This document shows positions 25,701 to 38,152 of a stretch of DNA of 64,000 bases, piece after piece. The notes under the pieces are model-generated. The model was not told the DNA's origin and made no database searches. It saw only the letters and a program-made list of their open reading frames with translations. The position numbers and the translations under genes are program-made. The stretch covers positions 2,170,001-2,234,000 of the forward strand of contig JAALGY010000019.1 in the NCBI GenBank assembly GCA_032358165.1, given 5' to 3'. Position 1 is the first letter of the stretch; each line of letters begins with the position of its first letter. This DNA is from Diplosphaera chodatii. Taxonomy: Eukaryota; Chlorophyta; Trebouxiophyceae; Prasiolales; Stichococcaceae.

Positions 25701-28700
25701 GCGTTGCCTAGCTCTGTTTGGGCCTGCTTGCAGATGCATCCTGCAACCTGCTCGGTTCTGGGTGCTCATTCACCAGCAGACTATTGCCATGGCATCTAGC
25801 GCTTTCTGCCGGAGCATGCGGCTGCATGTTGCTGAAAAGAGTATGGGATGTACGCCTCGACCGTGAGCCAATTGCACATGGTGCACTAACTGTACTGCCA
25901 TGGCTTGCTATGCTCCACAGGCGGTGTGCAGCTTCATTCCACGGCAACTCAGCGCCGCAAGTGCGACGCCATGCGTGCTGTTCTTCCATGGCCTGAGCGG
26001 CCTGGAAAACGCGTGTGACGATGGCGTCGTGCACCAGTGAGTGGTCTGCTGTGTATATGTTTGTGTCAGACCAAACAGATGAAATCACAGATCAACAGAT
26101 CACGCTGGCTCAAGGGATGGACATGCAGCCTTGAGTCTTTGCCACTCTAGAAGTTCTGGGGTTCAACATCTGAGGGGCGGCTTGACAGACATTGCCGAAA
26201 GGTGCTCACTTGGACACCTATCAGGCATATGCTAATAAACAGCTTGATGCCCTGCAAGTGTGTGCGTCTCTGCAGGGGACTGTGCGTGCTGTTCAACGGT
26301 GCGTCGCTGCTCGTCGACCACTCTGCCGACACCGCGGCCGCCGACATCCCGATCGCTCCCGCGCCACGGCACGACCTGCTGCTGGGCGCCCCTGCAGCGG
26401 GCTCTGGCGCACAGGAGCCAGGGACCAGCTCCGGTGAGCAGTACCCCAGCGAAGCAAGGAGGACGTCTGCAGCACAGCATGAAGCTCCCAGAGCCAAGTC
26501 TCAAGCACTGCATGATCGCGAAGCTTTGATGTTGTAGCGGATCTCCCCTGCTCTCGAGGCGAACAGTGCAAAGCCTTGGCAGCAACTGGAGACAGCCCAC
26601 TCGGCACAACGCTGACTGCTATGAACATCTGCTACATGCCCCACTGCTTCGATGTCGTGCAGGCTGCAACCCAGAGTCTGCAGTCGATGCCATGGCATGG
26701 CGGAAGTATGTCAGCCTTGCTGAGCTTTACGGTTTCCTGGGCGGTATCTATGTACAGGTGTGGGATGAGTGTTGGAACCTTTTATGTACAGTGACAGCCG
26801 ATCACATAGAACCTGTTTGCCAGCAGTGGTGACGGACGCAGCCCATGCAGCACACGATCTCATCAGGCTGCATGTTTCTGCACGCCGTCCACACAGACCC
26901 TATTGAGTGCGCAGGAGCCTGATGCCGGGGCTGCAGCAATTGATGCGCTGGCCGGCCTGGCTGCGGACCATCCCATGGCGCTGCCACTTGGCTTTGCATA
27001 CGGTAATCAGATTCTTCGGTAAACATGGGGTCCACCTTTATTGTTCTAAGCAGCTGTAGTGGCCTTGCATGCTGTTGATGGGATCATCTGCTTGTGGAGA
27101 CCGAGAGGCACACTTCAGGCATCATGTGGCAAGCACATGCAATGCGCACATGGCTGAGCCAACACACGCTGCCACGACCCATGTGAAGATGTGTGATGCT
27201 GCCCGCAGCAGACCAAACAAGAGGATGCAATGAACTGCTTCGACATGCTTGCAGGGCACTTGTCCGGGCTGGCGCTTAGTGGCCTGCGACAGGTTGGCCG
27301 TGGGTTCGCCGCGCAGCAGCTCATTGAGGAGTGGAATGCGCGCCGCGCCCTGTCCGCAAAGGTGGAGCTGCGGGCATGTACATCCATGTCATCACTACTG
27401 GATGCGAAGCATGAAGCAGGCCATCAGAAGATGCGCTGCCGATAGCTGTACCGCTGGCTAGGTTGCTTGCGGAACAACCAGTCATCGCAGCAATCCACTG
27501 CGGCCGCCGTCAGCACATGCTGCTAGAACTCTGCGTTCTTGGGAGAAAGGCACCGGAAGCTGCGCTGCGCCACACAGCGTGGTGCCCTGCCAGCAGGTGG
27601 TCAAGGCAATCCAGCGGGGCGAGCACCGGCGCGCGCCGCTGGGCACATCCATCTGGTGGGCGCACCGCCTGCTGTCCGGCCGCCGCCTGCTGGGCCGCAC
27701 CCAGCAGCGTGCCCTCATCAGGTGGGCACCAGCTGCGGACCGAAAGAGGTTGCTTAGTGGATCGGAGGAAGGTGTCGGATAATCCTACGTCGTCCTCCAG
27801 CAGATGCAGCAACTCCTGTATGATTCTGGAACCTCCTCTGAACTGGCATGCCCCAGTTCCGCCAGACAAAGCCCTAGGACAGCACCGCACGTCGCCCCAC
27901 GTGCTTGACCTGTCGATGCAGCATGCACACTTGCGGTCACTGTGCTGCAATGGAACCTCTACGCTGATGCTGTCCCGCTGCGCAGGCTGCTGGCGGATGT
28001 GTGGCCGGCGCGAGCGCTGCCGGGGTTGCTGCGTGCCCTGGGCGGCGTTCCCCGCCTGGTGCTGCGCTTCTGGGAGCACTACGAGGTGGGGCCCGGCAAC
28101 ACCCGCTGAACCCGTGCCCTTGGATCAGCTGCTGGCTGCTGCGGCATACATGGTGCACTGGTCTGTGCTGCTTGCTGCCTGCAAGGCGGACGTGCAACAC
28201 GTGTCATCACAGGCCTGCACACACTCAAGGCTGTATAACATGCGGGTGCCGATGACGTGTGTCAATATTGCTGCTGCGATCAGAGGCATAACTCAGGGCA
28301 CAAGGCGACAGAAAAGGCAGCGATGAAGGGGAGGGATGCCTTTGGTGTTGCAGGCGACCACCCCCTGGACGCTGCTGGAGGCGGGCTTCAACTTCAACCA
28401 CACCAAGGACCTCCTGCGCCTGCTGCGCGACCGGGGGGCGCTCGCAGGTCTAAACCCCTCAGGACCCCTGCCACCCCAGGGCCTCTATTGGCCTCTCCCA
28501 GAGACTCATCGTGCATGGCTTACCCCGCTTCAGTGTCGCCATCCCAACCTGACACGGAGGTGGCACTGTGCGGCGGGGCAGCGCGGCCTGCCACCCGCGA
28601 ATGGTTCACCAGCAAGCGCATGTTCGTGGTTTGGAGCACCTTCCAGACAGCAGCCTGTGCATCGCAGGCCTCACGGCGGCAGAAAAGCGGGAGCTGGCGG

Positions 28701-30789
28701 CGTGGCTCGCCTCCAAGGCGCTGTACGGTGTGTTTGTGATGTCCTCATCGAGCACAGCACTGCATCATGTTGGTACACTGTGCCATCCTTCCCTTGGACG
28801 TATGTTCCACTCTTGTGACTTCGCCCAGCTCGTACATGCTGCAGCCTGCTGAGGGCTGCACCGCTGTGCTACAGGCTATGGCCTGACCTTCGTGCTGATG
28901 CTCAACCGCATCCGCTTCGGGCTGCACAAATTTGCGAAGGAGGGCCTGCTGTGCCTGCTGGAGAGCTGCACAGCGAAGGAGGTGGATCAGGTGAGGGTGT
29001 GATGCTTTGCCAAGGGTTGCCGCTTGCAGGACTGATGGGTATCCCAGCAACTAGTATGCTTCAAGGTCGCACGACACAAGCTTGCATGCTCAGATGCACT
29101 GCAGCCTTGGCAGCTTCGCGGAACTGCCGCTCTATGCACACCATGTCATGTTGTTGCATGTGTACCATCTGCCTGCACATCACAGCTGTCTAATGCGATG
29201 GCAAGTGGCTGCTGAGGTGTACCGTTACACAGTCAAGCCTTGAGCACTTGATCACGCTGATGCGGGGAGCCGTTGCATGGCCTGCAGGTGGCGGCGGCAG
29301 TTGGCGGCAGGCGGAAGCTGCGGTGGCGGCTGACCGGCTGGCTGCACCTGTCGCGCAGCTACACCGGCCGCCTGGACGCTGTGGACGCCCTGCACGCAGC
29401 GCAGCCGTCGGCGCTGGCCTACAAGCAGGTCACAACCGTTGGACTGTCGCATGCTGCAAGGCCTGTCTGGGCATCATCTGGATAGCTTTTGCCGCTGGAG
29501 GCGCGTCAAGAGGCAGCTGGCTGCAGCAGCGGCTCCAGAGCTGGGGTGGCGTAGCCCACAATGTTGCAGCCTGGCAGCCTGTCTCCACTGCAGGGCTCCG
29601 GGGCCCCTTCGCAGGTGACCAGCCTGAGTGTCTGAGCGTGCAGGAGGGTTTGCCCTACGCGTCGCTGCCCGGCCGGCTGAACCCACGGCGGCCGGGGGCC
29701 GGCAGCGGCAAGGGCGGCAGCGTGTACCTGGCGCCGCTGCACTCCCGCGACAAGCGCTGGTACATCCACGCCTGGTGAGCTGAGTCAAACATTTTCCTGG
29801 TACAGACACTGTACCATCCTGCTGCTCAAACCTGGTAGCTGCTGCGCAACCTGCTGCATGGGTGCTGTGACACTGCGTGACGTGCTTCACCGAGTGTGTC
29901 ACCTGTTACTGTGCTGTTTTGCAGGCGGCAGCTGCGCAAGACGGGCTGCTGCTGCTGCACCTGCTGCACGCACTGCTGGCTGGGCGTGTTCACGGCGTGC
30001 GGGTGGCTGTGCCTGGGGTGCGGGCCGCGCGCCTTCGCGCCCGTCTGCCGCGGCTGCTGCCGCTACAACGCCCTGTGGATCACCTTCTGTGAGTGGCGCT
30101 CGGCATACTTGCTTAACGCTGTGAGCTTGCGTTTGGTGTTGAGTATGCAGAAAGTGGCCTGCAGCAGCAGAACTGCTGCAGGAGCATCCTTGTGGCTGCC
30201 CTGCGGAAGTCTGGCAATGCACTTGCCCTGCCCCCATGACGATTGTTGGCGTTCTCATTTCTGATCCTCAGTATCATCTCAAGCGCTTCCCTCACCTTCC
30301 CTACTGCAGCGGTGCTGGTGGTGGTGTGCGTCGTGTGCTTCATCCTGTTCGTGCCGGCGGACCTGGTGCTCGGGGCGCCCGACCACCCGGCGCCTCCCGT
30401 GCTGCAGGCCAACGGCAGCCTGGTGAAATCTTGCTGTACAGCCTACACACTCCAAAACCCTGAACCCTATAGCATCGATGAGGTGGAGGAATGCCTCCTG
30501 AGCTCCTCCCATACAGCACCTAAGTTGCCGAATGAAGCAAATACCCATCAACCAGGCCCGGGAAAACTGGTGTATGTCTCTCAGCATAGGCGACTGCTGG
30601 TTCAGCTCTGAAGTGCCTTTCATTGCCTCACACTGGAGCCAAGGACTAAGGCATAACCATGTGTCCCTGCAGGCGCCGGCGCCCGCCAAGGCACCGGCGC
30701 TGCACCTGTGCACCGGCATCACACACAAGTGCGCCAGCAACCAGCAAATCGTGGACACAGTCAGCAACGCGACGATGGGGTCTGGGTGA
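16769..30789 (+). CDS. Very large unrecognised protein with C-terminal Cys-rich and transmembrane segment
   Basis: Not recognised. The first ATG (16769) follows an in-frame stop. Exons 16769-17198, 17339-17460, 17687-17796, 17974-18448 and 18559 onward join with matching phases and give a beta-rich, C2-like stretch (VELRLHAATGL, TSLEIEVQKLQGFSRHF) followed by a basic RKEQKRKRRKL segment. Later exons joined by phase include those ending MSLEWDIW and opening VDPAKPWAL, then SIYSHVPLCGTRLA, LTVEVLEGSGGVFAFG, TGVWFRGQQLDFWPLVPDL, GDPGGLFLDVKSAYSSAADL, CVLFFHGLSGLENACDDG, GLCVLFNGASLLVD, LRALGGVPRLVLRFWEHYE and LRWRLTGWLHLSRSYTGRL. The C-terminus (29.9-30.4 kb) has a Cys-dense hydrophobic run, then a helix VLVVVCVVCFILFVPADLVL, then a short tail ending MGSG with TGA at 30787-30789. 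It is probably a single-pass or hairpin membrane protein. The region 18.6-22.4 kb is less certain, so it could be two genes. Confidence 0.45.
22740..22756 (+). repeat. Telomere-like motif in an intron
   Basis: The sequence aacccctaaaccctac resembles two degenerate units of the complement of TTTAGGG. It lies just before an exon of the large unrecognised gene. Confidence 0.5.
25341..25358 (+). repeat. Telomere-like motif in an intron
   Basis: The sequence gggtttagggtttgggt is about two units of the plant/algal telomere repeat TTTAGGG on the + strand, inside an intron of the large gene. Confidence 0.6.
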
Positions 30790-31590
30790 CGAGCCGATGC
30801 CTCGACTGGGCATTGGAGGCTCTGGCGATTATCTGGCTGTTGGCGGGCTCCTGTACTACAGTAGGCAGCCTCCTCATATGCGCAAGTGCAAATTGTTGAG
30901 GATGCTGACAGCTGAGCACTCAGCAGTTGTGCTCGCAGCTACTGGCAGCATGTGGCAGCTAGCAGGCCCATCGAGCTGCAGGAAGGGTATAGAAGCAACG
31001 TACTACCTCTGAAGAGTTGAGTAGACCGCAGCAGGTTGTCGTTGCAGCAGCAGATAGATGTGCTCACACACCCTCGAGTGATATCGTTCACTCGATAGCT
31101 CGAGTCAGGCACATAGAGTAACGTCGTCTTCATGAACTGTCGGCACTGCAGCTGTGGTTTGTCAGGCAACGTCTGCTCAGTATTGCCATGGTTTTGCTTG
31201 TACAATATGTGATAGGTGATATCAGTAAGGTGGTCATGCACATGCAGTATGCAGCTACGACTGCCGAAAGAACCAGGTCTCAAACGGGCCAGCAACTGGT
31301 TCATCCTGCGGCCAGACAGCTACTGCATACCTGCACCACAAGGGCTACTGGCAGCAGCAGCCAGGCGGCTTTGCCCAGCTAGTATGGTGTACCACACCAC
31401 GCTGCAACCCCGCAAGCTCCGACAACCCTTATCCTCCCAGGGTAGGTCACAATGAACTGACTGATAGCTGCTGCTGCGCGTGCTGGCACGCAGTGTGCGC
31501 GCTGTATGCGCCCATGTGTGCCTCCTGCTTCCACGGCAGCACGCCAAAAGCGCCGCTTGATACGCTGCACATTTGTCCATTACCGCTGAC
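30790..31590. other. Spacer between convergent genes
   Basis: Between the stop of the large + strand gene and the stop of the - strand lipase. No coding signal is supported; it should contain both 3' UTRs. Confidence 0.4.
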
Positions 31591-34500
31591 TCACGTTGCC
31601 TGCAGCGCTGTCCCCTGCTGCGCTGATGGCAGCTGCAATGACGCCCGGTCCAGGGCATCCAATGCCGCCAGCTGGCACGCCAGGTGGCGGGGGACGCCCA
31701 CACCCTCAAAGTTGATCCACCGCCGCGTGACCTGCCAGGGGTGGAAGGCAGAGGTGCAAGGTTTTAGGCCTTCAGGAACAACATCTGGGGAGCCTTCCTG
31801 TTGCACCAGTTCTGTGCACTGCTGCAATACGCATTATCCGCCACTACGCAGCACTAGATCATGAGCAATCAGCAGAAGGTGATCAAACCTGTATGAGGTT
31901 GTGCGCGGTGTAGGGCATCCGGCAGCCGGTGAAGCTCACGTCCACACGGCGCCATGGCATTGACGCCAGGCGCGACAGCATGCCTTCCACCTGCATGATA
32001 GGAGGATCGGAGTGAGACAAACCACTGTGACAGGGGTCTGAGTGCAACCGCAGCTGTGCACCATGGCTCATGGGTGGCCTCACGCCTGCTAAACCATTGC
32101 ACGTCAGATTGGTGGACATGTTGGTAGCACTTGCCTCTGGGCTGAAAGCATGGATGGCCGGGCCGCCGCTATCGTTGCCATCGCCTCCGTTCAGCACCGG
32201 GCTGCCGTCGCCTGCGCCTGCCTTGCTGTCGCCATGGCCGCCAAAGCAGCCGGAGCGCGTGCGCTCAGGCTCCTCCACAGCTGAGGCGGAGCTCACCTGC
32301 CTGCTGAGGCTACCGCTGGTGGCCTGCACACAGGCGGGAGTCCAGCTGAAACACAAGCCGCTGCTCAATCCGGACTATCGAAGGGACCATGTAGAAGGGC
32401 TGTTGCGTGGTGCCGGAACATGATGCGAGGTGCGCATGATTTGAAATCCACAGGCAGCTCGCCTGCAGCACGACTGCTGGCCTGCCCTCCTTCGGGCTTG
32501 CTGCAACTACCAGGCCGCCCTGCCGCAGCATGCCAGCCCCTGCCGCGCCACCAGTCCCGCTCAGATGGCTGCTGCTGGCGCCACCGCCGTCACTGCCGGG
32601 CAGAGTGGTGGCGCCTGTGGGGTCGGACGCTTCCAGGCCGCCAGTCGCTGCTGTCTGCTGCAGCATGCGGCCGGCTGGCTGAGACGCTGCGGCGGCGCCG
32701 TCCCCTTCTGGAAGCAGCGTGCCTGCACACGAAACAAGGCACAGCAGTCAGGCACAGGCCTGTCCATCCCTGTATCGAAGCTAAGCCGTCCGGCTACGCT
32801 GCACTGTGCGTACTCTTTGCACGCCACCAGCAAGCAGCCAGCGTTTTCGGACACCGTCAGAAGGAGCAGGCACTGCGTTCGCCGTCGTCCGTTCTCCAAC
32901 TGAAGTGTCCGTGCACAGTGCTTGGGCCACGAAGGGCGAAACTGCGCGATGGCAACCCACCATCCCGGAGGCGCTGCAGGGCCGCCCTGTCCAGCGTCGC
33001 CCGCACGTCCGGCGCCATGCCCGCGGTGATGGGGTCCTCCTGGAACACCCCGGTGCCGGGCGCCTCCGGAATCGCCGGCAGCTGCTGCAGGCGCCGCAGG
33101 CTGGCATTGGCCCAGCCGACCTGCAACAGCCGCCGGATTTCGGTTAGTCGTGTTAGGCGTGCCAACCCATCAACAGACCCCTGTGAGCTGACTGGTTACG
33201 TGTGGCGCTGCTGCCTCCGGACGGTGGCCACAGAGCAGCAGCCGCGGCACCCCAGCGGCCAAGGCGCCTGCCACCCTCAGTGCAGAAAGTGCAGTGAGGC
33301 GCTGATGACACCCGCCTGGGCGGCCAGCAGATTGTCCCAAGGGAGACTGGAGGTAGGGCTGATGACGACGCAGAGGAAGCTGCTGTGCCACAAGCGCTTA
33401 CCAGCAGACCACTGAGAGTACGGCTGGTAGGAGACAAGTCAAGGGGCACCGAAAGGCGGTTGAGAGCGCCCACCAGGTGGTCGCCGCCAGAGTTGGCATA
33501 GGCGGTGCGGCTGCGGAAAGCCTTGAGCGCGCTGAGGTAGGGCGCCTCCCCCTTCACATCCCTCGACATGCGCACCTGCGCAGCCACCCTGGACCCATCG
33601 ACATTGTGCAGGAACCATCTGAAGCTGGGGAGCTGCGGAGGGCACCCTGACCGAAGCAAAATGGGAAGCTTGGGCATAAGGGATCCACTGAGTCTCCGGG
33701 GCTCAGCATTCCTGAGGATTGGCAGCAGGATGTGCAGTGTACACATGCATGCCTGCCTTCAGCATTGCCATGGGTCCAGGCATGACATCACAGCAGCCTG
33801 TTTTGGCACACTAGCAAAGGCAGGGCTGCACTCACAAGAAGAGATTCTGCCGCGCCGTCGTCTGGCTGGTCGCCCAGGAAGAACTGGCGTCCGGCGCGGC
33901 CGAACAGGTACGGCGTCACAATTGGCGCCGCATTTGCGACCATGCCCTGCACCCGCGGCAGGCTGCCGAACCAGTGGATGAAGGGCACCTGGGCACGCAC
34001 AGGCAGGACTCAACACAGTGGCAGCCCATTTTGAGGGTCGTATCAAGAACTTAGCCCCAGAGCCACTCCAGATGCTCAGGGAAACGCCACGTACTGCTGC
34101 TGCTGCTGCTGCCCGCCTCAGACATCCGTGTCATCCAGCTGTGACCTTCGTGGCTGAAGCATGCATGGCCGGTGCCTTCCTGAATTTGACTTTGAGGTCA
34201 AGTGTTCTGCACATCCTGCACTCGAGACCAGCAGCTGGCTGGTCTCCCCACCTGCGCAGGGCTGTCGTTGACAACGCAGCCCAGGTGCGGCGTGGCCATG
34301 GTGATGAAGTGCGCCGGCCGCAGCCCCGCCACCAGGCCTGTTGCGGGGTCGAATAAGTGCCCCGCCGCGTGCCTTGCAATCAGGCCGCCCATGGAATGCC
34401 CTGCAGCACGGCAGGCCTGCTGGTTGAGCACTCACACCCTCGCAGAAATCTTGCAGCTTGCGGGGTGTAGCCCGTCCCTGCGACACCCACTCCATGCAGG

Positions 34501-35994
34501 TGCCTTCTCCCCGGCGGGCCATGCCTGCATACAATCGTCAGCATGTGTACATGCAGGCGTGGTGCTTGTGGGGGCTTGAGGGCAGCATACCGATGAAGGA
34601 AATCTGCTCCAGATTGGGGTGCGCCTGCTTCAGGGCATTGATCTCCTTCACCAGCCGCCGCCCACACCTGCAGGGACGCACCGATGCGAAAAAGGTGCAG
34701 CCAATTGCAGACGTCTGACACCATTGGGCTGTGCTTGACTGACGACTATGCTGCTAAGTCTGCTGCGTTGCCGTGCGAGCTGTGTGTGGTGCGCTCGCGA
34801 GCGCTGCTGGCATGAAGATGAGCACAGCTGCATCTTGACACAGGTAGCAGCTGAACAGTGAGCGTGCTGCAACAGGCTGTGCAGAGCTGCGCACTTGTCG
34901 ATGCCCTGGTACGTCTGCCGCCGGCTGTTGGCCTTTGACGCCGCCAGCAGCATGTCATGCCTGGCCTCTGGCCCCAGCTGCGCCTGTCGTCGCAAGCAGA
35001 AGGCTGAACCGAACCGTGAGCGTGAAGCTGGCAAGCTGTGCTGTTCATGCACCAATATGCGGCGCAATGGGCGTGCCAGGCGGAAGCTAGCAGGGTACCC
35101 GTCAGAGTGCAGATCGTGGCAGCTGGGAAGTCTGAGCCACAACACGCCTGCAGGCACTCTACGACGACGTCCCAGTTGTCGACGCTGCCGAACAGCCCGT
35201 TGACCAGCACCACCAGGTGCTTCTTTGCGGCAGCGTCCTGCCCTGCAGCATCGCCCTCCAGCGACTCCACCTTCACCTTGCCGCCCTGGCCTGCAGTGGC
35301 GGCAGGCATATACTACTCGGCGGAACCACATACATGCTGATGACTACCGTCAAGCATCCTGCTGTGCTCAGCAGCGTGCTTGCGGCAATGTACTGCTTCC
35401 AGTCTAGTCTCCGGCGTTCCACCTTCTGAATAGCTCTTCATTGCCGTAGACAGCTTGCTGCTGCAGTAGACGGCAGCTATCGCGTGAGCACGACTGGCGG
35501 ATCTTACCTTTGGTGTCGGCGCCTGCAGGGGTGTCGGACAGCTTGCTGCTGCCGTAGTACTGCTGCCGGATGCGGCCGCGCATGAGCAGGTCCAGCGGGT
35601 GCAGGATCGCCATCTGCAGGTACGACAGCAGCGCCATATCCCGCTGCGGCCGCTCCGTTCGGGAGGGCTGCTGCCGCTGTTCTGATTGCTGTGCGCAGGC
35701 TGCGTCTGTGGCAGGCTCCCCGTGAGGCTGCGCCGCGCTTCTGACTTCCCTCCTCGCAGCGCTTCCCTGCCTCAAGCCCTTGTCTTTCGTTGCTCTGCTG
35801 CTGAGATTGGGCCTGCAGGGGTGCAGAGGACGATCCCCAGACGGCGACCTGCCGCGGTCTGTGCTGCCGGCGCCGCCAAGCAAGGGTGTGCAACGCTGAG
35901 CGGGTGCGCTGTGCGACGGGAGCTGCACGTGCATTACCAGCAGCCACAGCTGTGCGCAGGCTGCAAAGAATTCGCAGATGAATGGTGTTGGCAA
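31591..35994 (-). CDS. DUF676 family serine esterase / lipase
   Basis: Alpha/beta-hydrolase of the DUF676 (ROG1-like) lipase family. The first exon (35994-35508) is Arg/Gln-rich and ends in MALLSYLQMAILHPLDLLMR, so an organelle-targeting leader is possible. Exon 2 (35290-35148) has the first strand and turn HLVVLVNGLFGSVDNWDVVV. Next come ASKANSRRQTYQGID and INALKQAHPNLEQISFIG, then GHSMGGLIARHAAGHL (nucleophile Ser in GHSMGG) and MATPHLG at about 34.4-34.26 kb. The acid region follows as YLSALKAFRSRTAYAN with SGGDHLVGW split over an intron near 33.5/33.1 kb. The likely catalytic His is in RVDVSFTGC...PYTAHNLIQ near 31.9 kb. The last exon has VTRRWINFEGVGVPRHLACQ and stops at 31591. A Ser/Gly/Pro-rich linker (about 32.7-32.1 kb) interrupts the end of the domain. 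Intron 2 starts with GC (donor at 35147). Substrate unknown, probably membrane lipids. Confidence 0.85.
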
Positions 35995-36546
35995 GTCTTG
36001 ACAGTATTACTACAGAGCCATGCGTGGCCTTACTTCAACAGTATAATAATGGTCAGCCAGCCAACGACCTCTCACCGTTATTGCTTTGCGTAGGAGTGCA
36101 AAGTTGATGAATGGGCAGCAATGCACAGAAGTGGACCTTCTGCTGTGCTCCTGCGACTTCCTGCTGACATGCAGGTGCGTGCAGAACTGCAGATGTTGTA
36201 CGAGTGCGATGCAGCGACAGTTGCGTCAGTCCTATCGACGCACATCTTGCATGCACACATCATAGTTGTCCAAGCACAGCAAATGCAACAGGCCCAGTCG
36301 TTGTTGATCAACTTCGATTCTGGCAAGCACATGGGAGCGCAGCAGTGAACGGTCAGAAATGTCCAGCATCATGACAGTGATACGTTTTGATGGTCAGATG
36401 GCTCAGTGATAAAGCACAAGAGCTAGTGGCAAACAACCTGGCGGCGTAGCCGCCGGCCAACCGCAGGCAAAGTAGGGTCGCGAGCGCCATCAGGCCTGCA
36501 ACGCAAAGTTCCGCCGGCGATGCAGTGAAGCACTGGTCCAGCCAGC
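35995..36546. other. Divergent promoter region between lipase and prefoldin 6
   Basis: About 550 bases separate the two divergent starts. No exon or repeat was seen. It is a plausible shared bidirectional promoter; no element was assigned. Confidence 0.4.
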
Positions 36547-37644
36547 ATGAGAGACAAGCTGCAGGCGCTGGACGCGGACCTGAAGACGGAGGCGGACGCG
36601 TACAACAGCATCCAGAAAGGTGTGTGGGGATGCTGCCGCTGTGCAGACGCCCTGAGCGGCTGCCACCTCTGTAAACTATTGACATGTGCGTGAGGATCAC
36701 AACCTGAGGGGCCTCGCACGCAACGGAGTTCGGAGCAACTCCCACGGCAACTCTGCTGTGTTTGCTCGCGCAGACATCAATAAGAATGGTGAGGCGCGAC
36801 GCAAGTTCACGCAGCAGCTGCAGGAGAACGAGATGGTGCTGCAGGCAAGCCCCACGCATGGAAGGGGGTTGCCGCAGACCATCATGTCAAGCTTGCAGGC
36901 CTATGCACAGCACAGTAACCGCCACGGTGCAACGAGCTGTGCGCTCGCCACGCAAAGGCTGTAGCCTTGTCACCCAGATGCATGCAGGAGTTTGAGCGGC
37001 TGGAGGATGCGAGCGGCGTGTTCAAGCTGATCGGGCCCGTCCTCATTCGGCAGGACCCCATTGAGGTGCGACCATAAACCCTCTCGTGCGCCCTTTCGCA
37101 TCTGCATCTGGGGGCTGCCGACCTGATGATATGGCCGGAGGACGTCAGCCATCTCTGCTGCTGGGCATGCTTTGGTGAAACTACAACGTGACCAGCGTGT
37201 CACTTCAGGCTGCTGTGACAGGAAACGTGCCATGAAGCCATGCCGGCCAAGTGGTGCCGTTAGCTGTTATGCGACAGTGCTCCTGGGTTGGACATTGAGC
37301 ATCATGCACTCCTCCACCCCCCAACGTGATGACCTCGTCGTGGCCCTGAGATACATACATTGTGCTCCATGCTCGCAGGCGAGATCCAATGTGGGCAAGC
37401 GGCTGGAGTTCATCAGGCGAGAGCTCGAGCGCCTGGATGGGCAGTACACCTCGCTCACAGAGAAGCTCAGCCGCAAGCAGCAGCAAGTGCGGCTGATGTT
37501 ATCCCACACGTTTTGCAGAGGATACAGCAGGGGTACAGGGATTGAGAGTCGTCGAAGGCTTGGTAATGGTGTTGTTTGCTTTTGCAGATCGTGAAGCTGC
37601 AGCAGGCCATCCAGGAGGTGAAGGAACCCAAGGCTGCGGCTTGA
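36547..37644 (+). CDS. PFD6: Prefoldin subunit 6
   Basis: Beta-type subunit of the hexameric prefoldin chaperone, which hands nascent actin and tubulin to the CCT chaperonin in the cytosol. Five exons, 36547-36619, 36774-36844, 36988-37065, 37379-37486 and 37588-37644, join in phase into a 128-residue protein, the family's usual length. Diagnostic features are QQLQENEMVLQEFERLED, then GVFKLIGPVLIRQD (the beta-hairpin region) and NVGKRLEFIRRELERLD, flanked by N- and C-terminal coiled-coil helices ending in KLQQAIQEVK. The ATG at 36547 gives an N-terminal coiled coil of the expected length. Intron 2 uses a GC donor (CAG|GCAAGC at 36845) and intron 4 uses gtgcgg. It stands alone, divergent from the lipase. 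Assignment is firm. Confidence 0.95.
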
Positions 37645-38152
37645 AGGGACAACCAGATGGCGACAGGTGCAGTCGTCCACCAGCTGCAATCAGTGCAGCG
37701 GTGGGTTGATGTCTGGCTTTGGGGGTGGCGCGCACAGATGGTGCTGCCACACCACTGTGGGGACATCACAACGACGGCGCGATTAGAGTGGAGGGATCAG
37801 CGTTTGAAGTTAAGTGACGTCCTCAGGGCCATGGCAAAGTCACATTCTGATGCAGACACCGGACACGCTGGGCTTAATAATGGGCAACATCATACTCGCA
37901 GTTTTGAGTTCCAGGGCACTAACAAAACCACAGTACACAGCAGAAACACCAGAGCTGTACATGTCAGGGAACTCAACAGCAACGTCGTAAGATTGCCCTG
38001 GCTCAGTTCTTCATCGGGTCGTGCCCCCTGCAAAACGAGAGAGCAAGTGGTGTTTGCCATGCGGAGCGCCCGCACGCAGCAAAACAGCCACAAGTGCACA
38101 TTAGTCAGTCAGCGCGATCATGTCGAGACACATGTCATTCGCGTGGAGAAAC
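37645..38152. other. Spacer between convergent prefoldin 6 and DUF3140 genes
   Basis: Holds the two 3' ends. No conserved coding segment was seen, though a - strand frame at 37.89-38.10 kb is open without motifs. Confidence 0.4.
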
